38,762 nucleotides of DNA, from positions 1 to 38,762 of the forward strand of contig JAFGRA010000038.1 of the NCBI GenBank assembly GCA_016935415.1, given 5' to 3'. The DNA comes from Anaerolineales bacterium (GTDB lineage: Bacteria > Chloroflexota > Anaerolineae > Anaerolineales > UBA11579). The notes below the pieces were generated by a model. It made no database searches. It had not been told where the DNA came from and saw only the letters and a program-made list of their open reading frames with translations. Of the stretch, positions 34,193 through 38,762 are shown piece by piece (positions within the stretch are counted from its first letter, which is position 1; every line of letters starts with the position of its first letter). A program made the translations under genes and the position numbers.

Positions 34193-34220
34193 ATTATAAG
34201 CCATTGGGAAAATGCCGCAA
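34193..34220 (-). promoter_or_regulatory. candidate promoter giving a leaderless mRNA
   Basis: On the minus strand TTGCGG (34215-34220), a 16-base spacer and TATAAT (34193-34198) precede the lipoprotein ATG by only 7 bases, with no Shine-Dalgarno sequence. The geometry equals that at 17757-17792. Confidence 0.5.
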
Positions 34221-34256
34221 GACCTGATTAATCCCACACTTATACTCAACACATGC

Positions 34257-34272
34257 TGGGAAATACTTCCCA
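34257..34272. promoter_or_regulatory. 16-bp inverted repeat TGGGAA-N4-TTCCCA
   Basis: A perfect 6-bp inverted repeat with a 4-base centre lies in the 210-base divergent gap between the lipoprotein (minus) and the NBR1-Ig protein (plus). It could be an operator; nothing else supports it. Confidence 0.3.
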
Positions 34273-34395
34273 CATCTCAAGGGAACTTTTTCCTAGACCG
34301 GCTGGGGCATAGCTTTCAACCCGTCTTTTTCGTACAATCGAATTGATCGATAACAAAGCTATCAAACATCGTTTTACAGAAAAGGAGATTGTCCG

Positions 34396-35841
34396 ATGAA
34401 AACCAAAACCTACCCATTCCTGGCAATAATTTTTACTCTGATGCTCGCCTCCCTGGCCTGCACGCTGGGCGAATCCGCCCCCACAGAAACTGCCACCCCA
34501 ACCCCGTTAGATGTTGCCGCTGGTGATGCTACCCTGGTTCCCAACCCGACACCAGCCAGCGACGATAGTACCGAGCCGGTCGTCGATGACGGCGCTGCGC
34601 CGACCGCTACCGAAGAGGTCGCCCCGACCGCCACCGCCGACAGCAGCAGTTCAGGCGGCTCCGAGACCGTGTGCACACCGGACGGCGCTTACGTCGCCGA
34701 CGTGACCGTACCCGACAACACCGTCTTCGATCCCAATACCAATTTCACCAAGACCTGGAAGCTCCAGAACGACGGCGACTGCACCTGGCCCAGCGGCACG
34801 CTGCTGACCTTCGTCTCCGGTGACCCGATGAGCGCCCCCGCTTCCGTCCCCGCCCCGCAGTTGGCGGCCGGTGCCCAGACCAACATCAGCGTCGAGTTCA
34901 AGTCCCCGGCCTCGCCCGGCACCTACAAGTCCAACTGGCAGTTACAGGCTCCTGACGGCACGCGTTTCGGCCCCACCGTCTACGTGCAGATCATCGTCCC
35001 CGAAAACAAGCCTGACCTAGTCGTCCAGCACCTGACTTTCAGCGACACTTCCCCTGAACAGGACGTGGCCTTCAACGTGATCGCCACCCTGCACAACAGC
35101 GGCGACGGCCCGGCCAACGATGCCACCTGGCACTTCAAACCCTGCGAAAGTTGCAGTTGGGTGGAAGCCTCCGGCTCATACGACCTGGATGCCGGTGAGA
35201 CCGTCGAAGCCACTACCAGCTTCACCTACACCGCCTGCGGCGCCATGACCACCTCCGCCAAGGTCGACCGCGGCAACGCCATCGCAGAAACCAATGATAG
35301 CAACAACACCCGCGACTTCAACGTAGTCGTCGGCTGCCCGGCTCCCGTCAGCCAAAGCCTGGCCCCTTACCAGAAAGTCACCTTCAGCGTCGGCGGCCAG
35401 AGCAACGACATCCGTCTGGGGATCGCCGGAAACGGCGACGCCCTGCGCACCGCCTACGCCTTCAACCTCAGCAGCCTGGCCGGCCTGGACAGCGACTCGA
35501 CGATCACCTCGGCCACGCTGGACGTGAGCAACTTCTCCGGTGGCAGCTGCTTCGAGTTCTTACACCCGCTCAAGGTGCAGCGCATCGACTTCGCCGGGAA
35601 TTCCCCGCAGTATCCCGCCGATTTCAATTCCGCCGCCCTGGAAATCCTCAAGAGCGCCGCTGACGGAACCAACATCGGCAGCCCGGTCAACATCACCTCC
35701 TCGATGCAGAACTTCGTGGCCGCCAACGGCGCAGCGCCCTACCAGGTCCGCATGGAACTCGAACACGACGACGCCGGGTCCGCCTTCGCCTGCATGATGC
35801 AGTGGAGCAGCGTCACCCTGAACATCACCTATACCCCCTAA
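34396..35841 (+). CDS. secreted lipoprotein with NBR1-type Ig and CARDB-like domains
   Basis: The 481-residue product has a signal peptide with lipobox LASLAC (Cys about 22) and a Thr/Pro/Asp-rich linker to about residue 92. An Ig-like domain of the NBR1 type follows (VPDNTVFDPNTNFTKTWKLQ, DGDCTWPSGTLL, SPGTYKSNWQLQAPDG), then a CARDB-like domain (PDLVVQHLTFSDTSPEQD, NAIAETNDSNNTRDFNV). The C-terminal jelly-roll-like region of about 170 residues contains two or three cysteines. These domains mediate binding on the cell surface; no enzyme motif is seen. AAGGAG lies 8 bases before the ATG, and a strong terminator follows, so it is a single-gene unit with high GC and preferred codons, consistent with strong expression. 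Confidence 0.85.
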   Translation: MKTKTYPFLAIIFTLMLASLACTLGESAPTETATPTPLDVAAGDATLVPNPTPASDDSTEPVVDDGAAPTATEEVAPTATADSSSSGGSETVCTPDGAYVADVTVPDNTVFDPNTNFTKTWKLQNDGDCTWPSGTLLTFVSGDPMSAPASVPAPQLAAGAQTNISVEFKSPASPGTYKSNWQLQAPDGTRFGPTVYVQIIVPENKPDLVVQHLTFSDTSPEQDVAFNVIATLHNSGDGPANDATWHFKPCESCSWVEASGSYDLDAGETVEATTSFTYTACGAMTTSAKVDRGNAIAETNDSNNTRDFNVVVGCPAPVSQSLAPYQKVTFSVGGQSNDIRLGIAGNGDALRTAYAFNLSSLAGLDSDSTITSATLDVSNFSGGSCFEFLHPLKVQRIDFAGNSPQYPADFNSAALEILKSAADGTNIGSPVNITSSMQNFVAANGAAPYQVRMELEHDDAGSAFACMMQWSSVTLNITYTP

Positions 35842-35865
35842 CCCAATTCACGGGTTGGAGAGCAG

Positions 35866-35903
35866 CCGGGAGCCAACGCCTCATTGGCTCCCGGTGTGTT
35901 TTT
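35866..35903 (+). terminator. rho-independent terminator
   Basis: CCGGGAGCCAA and TTGGCTCCCGG form a perfect 11-bp stem with a 7-base loop, followed by TGTGTTTTT. It is 24 bases after the stop of the NBR1-Ig gene. Confidence 0.92.
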
Positions 35904-36024
35904 AATAGGGAAGCTAATAGAGTAGATAAGAAAACAGGTAGACAAGGCTGAATAACTTACTGTATACTTTATCCATATTCGAGGCTCAATCTAATCTTTG
36001 TCTCCTATCAGGGAAGGGATAATA

Positions 36025-37900
36025 ATGATGAAGAAGGTATTCTTATTCGTTGCATTACTTTTGACCGCCTGTGGTAGTAACGGCATCCAACCTGCAATCA
36101 CCCAGATTCAATCAACATCGACGATTACGATTACACCAAGTAACACGTCGGAGCCAACACTCACCTTCACGCCAGAACCGACAGTAACGATAACGCCAAC
36201 CGCCACACCCGCTTTACCTGTCCAGGCCAATACGCCTGTCCCTGAAGTTGAAACAATCACGAAAGATAATGTAATGAATCTGGAAGCGGTAGCAAAGTGG
36301 GAAGAACCAATTCCATATTTTGTCCACTATTCTCCAGATGGTAATTATTTAGCCATTTCCATCATTGGTGGCAAAGGAATTACATTTCTTGACACAGAAA
36401 CTTATGAAATTGTGAATAAGCTCGAAGGGGAATCCATTAAAAAATACAACTCCAGATTCATCAATTTTTCTTATTCTCCAAATGGAGAATATATTGCAAT
36501 TGGAAGCAGAATATTCGATGCTAAAAACCTAAAAGAGCTTGCATTCAAAGACTTAGGATTCGTGATGACAAGTTCATTTACTAACGATAGCTCTACGCTC
36601 ATCATGATTGATTATGATAAAAATATTCGCGTCTGGAATTGGAGATTAAACACTTTAAGAACTTATCCAATCACCGGAAATCTTGCAATCGGATGGAATG
36701 GAGCAATCTCACAAAACGGAGATTATGTCGCTCTCGAATATTCCAATTATATAGGCGTTATCGATGTTTCAAATGGTAGCGAAGTAGCAAGATATTCAAC
36801 AAATAACATCTGGAATCTCAACTTTACACCAAATGACTCGCTCATCATAGGTGGACAATTCGAATCGTATCTATGGAAGAGTTTATCTACATGACCTATC
36901 CGAAGAAACATTTGTCCAATTAGAGGGTCATGGAAGCAGAGTAATCGGAGCCAGCGCATCTTCGGATGGAAGCAACTTTGTAACAACATCGCAAGACGGG
37001 AAAGTCAAAATTTGGGACAGTCGAGATGGAACATTGCTGGATGTCATTGATGGTTTTTTTGCTGAAATTCGCGATCTTGAATTCACAAATGATGGAGCAT
37101 ATCTTGTTGTCCGGTATGCAGATCAATCTTTGGTTCTATGGGATTACGTACTGGGCACAAAACAGAAAACAATAACCCTTGACGAAATCTATGATTTTGT
37201 CGTTTTCCCCAACAATGACAAAGTGGGCACAGGCTCCAATCTCGAATTTAATATTTGGGATATCAATACTCAAGAAAAACTTTTCTCCTTTGAACATCAA
37301 ACAAATCTAATAAAAGAAGTTGCTATATCGCCGGATGGCCGTTATTTTGTGGGATCGACTGCTCCTCCTGTTTCGGTTCTATATATCTGGGATGCTGATA
37401 CTGGCGCTTTATTAGATAAATTAGGGCAATCCTTTGTTTCTGATATTGGTTTTTCACCTGACAGCAAAATCGTAGGCATCACCACTAACACATATATTTC
37501 ATTCACGGATATTTCAAGCAAGAGGGTTTTGCGAAAAGTAAATTACAATTCAAAGATAGCGAATGGGTTTGCTTTCTCACCTGATGGAAAATATGCAGCA
37601 ACTTATACTGATAGCCTCCTTTCTCTATGGAATTACGAAGATTGGTCATTAGCATCTAATTACGAATTTGACCATCCAATCGTCAGACTCACATTCTCCC
37701 CCGACAGTTCAATGATCGTGTATCATGACAACGAAGGCAGGCGGATGGTTTTTTGGGATATTTCATCTGAAAAAGAAGTCTACGAAATGCCACTCACCTA
37801 TACATTCCCTACTTTCAAGTTTTCTCCAGATGGTAAATTTTTTGCTCTCGAGGAAGGTAATAGCTCAATTACTTTACTCGGAATCCCTACTTCTCGATAA
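36025..37900 (+). pseudogene. WD40-like beta-propeller lipoprotein, broken by a single-base frameshift
   Basis: The first frame (36025-36894) encodes a lipobox signal peptide (LLLTAC), a Thr/Pro linker (FTPEPTVTITPTATPALP) and several propeller blades (FVHYSPDGNYLAIS, FSYSPNGEYIAIGS, NIRVWNW). It stops at a TGA at 36892. The second frame continues the propeller to 37900 (LEGHGSRVIGASASSDGSNF, DGKVKIWDSRDG, AISPDGRYFVGS, AFSPDGKYAATY). Dropping one A in GGAAGA near 36875-36880 would join the two as LW-R-VYLHDLSEE, giving about 624 residues. The start follows GGGAAGGG. The AT-rich composition differs from all neighbours, suggesting a foreign origin. A sequencing error is the main alternative. 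Confidence 0.75.
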
Positions 37901-37917
37901 TTTAACAAATGCCTTCG

Positions 37918-38595
37918 TTACAACTCCTCTATCATGAACGGCTCGCCGTGCCCAGGGTAAACGATCTTCACATCCAGAGCATTCACCTTATCGATGCTGG
38001 CCTGCATAGCTACCGGGTCATCTACCAGTTCTGAGGGGCCGGGCTGATCAATATTGCCAAGCAGGTCGCCGCAAAACAAATCGCCCTCTGCGGTCAGTAG
38101 GCCAATCGAGCCGAGCGAGTGTCCAGGCAGTTCGATCACTTTGGCATCGAAACCAAACGCCGAAAAGTCGTAGCCTTCTTCCACAGTTATATCCGGTTCA
38201 AACCGGTCGCCCACATTCATCATACTGAAAACAGACAGCACCAACCCGCCCACGATCCCCGGGTTGGTTCGGCGGTTCAAGGCCATATTACCGCTTTGCA
38301 CCGCTTCGGATTCGGCCGGGTGGATGGCAACTTGCGTGTCATAATAGCGCCGCAGGAACGCACAGTTACCGGTGTGATCCATATCGGCGTGGGTAATCAC
38401 GATCAGCTGGAGATCGCCAGGGTTGCAACCCGCGCCTTCCAGCGCCTGCACCAATTCGCCCCGCCCGGAGCGTAATCCCGTATCGATCAAAATATATCCA
38501 TTTTCTATCTCTACCAGATAACAATTCACCCCTTTGGATGCCTTCAACAGCAAACTCGTTTCCCACAAATTGATCGTTGTGATGGTATATGGCAC
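37918..38595 (-). CDS. MBL-fold metallo-hydrolase
   Basis: The 225-residue product has the metallo-beta-lactamase fold signature: LIDTGLRSGRGE, the metal motif HADMDH (residues 69-74, with Asp in place of the middle His of HxHxDH), ELPGHSLGSIGLL, FCGDLLGN and YPGHGEPF. Such enzymes hydrolyse thioesters, lactones, phosphodiesters or beta-lactams; the substrate is unknown. The GTG at 38595 is chosen because GAGGAG lies 6 bases before it; an in-frame ATG at 38631 has no ribosome site. It is convergent with the frameshifted propeller gene, with 17 bases between stops. Confidence 0.88.
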   Translation of the reverse strand: MPYTITTINLWETSLLLKASKGVNCYLVEIENGYILIDTGLRSGRGELVQALEGAGCNPGDLQLIVITHADMDHTGNCAFLRRYYDTQVAIHPAESEAVQSGNMALNRRTNPGIVGGLVLSVFSMMNVGDRFEPDITVEEGYDFSAFGFDAKVIELPGHSLGSIGLLTAEGDLFCGDLLGNIDQPGPSELVDDPVAMQASIDKVNALDVKIVYPGHGEPFMIEEL

Positions 38596-38654
38596 GCGCT
38601 CCTCCTCAAAAAAGATACCCCGGAATGCCAACCGCGCACACTCCAGATTCTACC

Positions 38655-38679
38655 AAAAAAGCCGCCTGATTGGCGGCTT
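38655..38679 (-). terminator. rho-independent terminator for a gene entering from the right edge
   Basis: AAGCCGCC, a 5-base loop and GGCGGCTT make an 8-bp stem; on the minus strand it runs into six T residues. It starts 12 bases after the stop of the partial frame at the right edge. Confidence 0.85.
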
Positions 38680-38690
38680 ATGGCATTCGA

Positions 38691-38762
38691 TCAGGCCCCT
38701 TGCGTGCGGACGGCAATCTTGCCAACCCCCTGCGTATATTTGGGGGTTATATCTTTATAAAA
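38691..38762 (-). CDS. C-terminal tail of a gene continuing past the right edge
   Basis: An open minus-strand frame enters from the right edge and ends with a TGA at 38691-38693, its last residues reading KYTQGVGKIAVRTQGA. A good terminator follows 12 bases later, which supports a real gene end. Only 23 codons are visible, too few to name a family. Confidence 0.55.
   Translation of the reverse strand, partial: FYKDITPKYTQGVGKIAVRTQGA

Noticed and set aside
36851-37900. Second half of the beta-propeller as an independent gene
   Set aside because: It has no signal peptide or ribosome site, begins in mid-blade, and joins the previous frame cleanly by removing one base.
38724-38748. AACCCCC/GGGGGTT hairpin near the right edge as a terminator
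   Set aside because: It lies inside the open frame entering from the right edge, has an 11-base loop, and the better terminator follows that frame's stop.
1-38762. Search for tRNA, rRNA, riboswitches, integrases or transposases
   Set aside because: No cloverleaf with a conserved GTTCRA loop, no rRNA stretch, no riboswitch core and no mobile-element enzyme was recognised by eye; a covariance-model scan could still find a small RNA.

Overview
The window looks like a piece of a chromosome from an anaerobic, carbohydrate- and peptide-degrading Chloroflexota bacterium, most likely class Anaerolineae. This is inferred from gene content: three tandem M42 aminopeptidases, many surface lipoproteins with Thr/Pro (TPTPT-type) linkers, an NBR1-type Ig protein, a UxaE-type hexuronate operon and an AmmeMemoRadiSam set. 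No rRNA or marker gene is present to prove it. No tRNA, rRNA, CRISPR array, transposase or phage structural gene was seen. Most of the window is moderately GC-rich; about 35.9-37.9 kb is clearly AT-rich.

Layout. 0-0.7 kb (minus): start of a PIG-L deacetylase running off the left edge, preceded by a small lipoprotein. 0.8-6.6 kb (plus): a Thr/Pro-rich membrane-anchored protein, three tandem M42 metallopeptidases, a solute-binding lipoprotein and a histidine phosphatase. 6.7-15 kb (plus): a second sugar-type solute-binding lipoprotein, a remnant of a GT39-type membrane glycosyltransferase, a small membrane protein, then GH130, GH2 beta-mannosidase-like and GH3/PA14 genes forming a beta-mannoside/beta-glucoside module closed by a strong terminator. 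15-17.6 kb: the complete AmmeMemoRadiSam set, with the radical SAM enzyme convergent on the AMMECR1 and MEMO1 genes. 17.8-21.7 kb (plus): four membrane proteins ending with MurJ. 21.8-23.5 kb (minus): NDH-2-like oxidoreductase and a small 2x[4Fe-4S] protein. 23.8-28.6 kb (minus): LacI regulator, UxaC, UxaE and an SDR reductase, a hexuronate operon behind a 30-bp perfect palindromic operator. 28.7-31.4 kb: a divergent RffA/WecE-type sugar aminotransferase and a GT4 glycosyltransferase. 31.4-34.2 kb (minus): a GH25 muramidase-like protein with four C-terminal repeats, a small unknown protein and a lipoprotein. 34.4-35.8 kb (plus): secreted NBR1-Ig/CARDB protein. 36-37.9 kb: AT-rich beta-propeller lipoprotein broken by one frameshift. 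37.9-38.8 kb (minus): an MBL-fold hydrolase and the tail of another gene at the right edge.

Functionally the window is about scavenging. Peptides would be trimmed by the M42 enzymes and mannosides split by GH130/GH2/GH3. Uronates would be converted by isomerase, epimerase and reductase steps to D-mannonate, whose dehydratase is not in the window. Neither solute-binding protein has permease genes beside it. The least explained feature is a degenerate 8-bp-period intergenic repeat (TAGTTNNN) found at three sites, two of which begin exactly at the TAG stop codon of the preceding gene.
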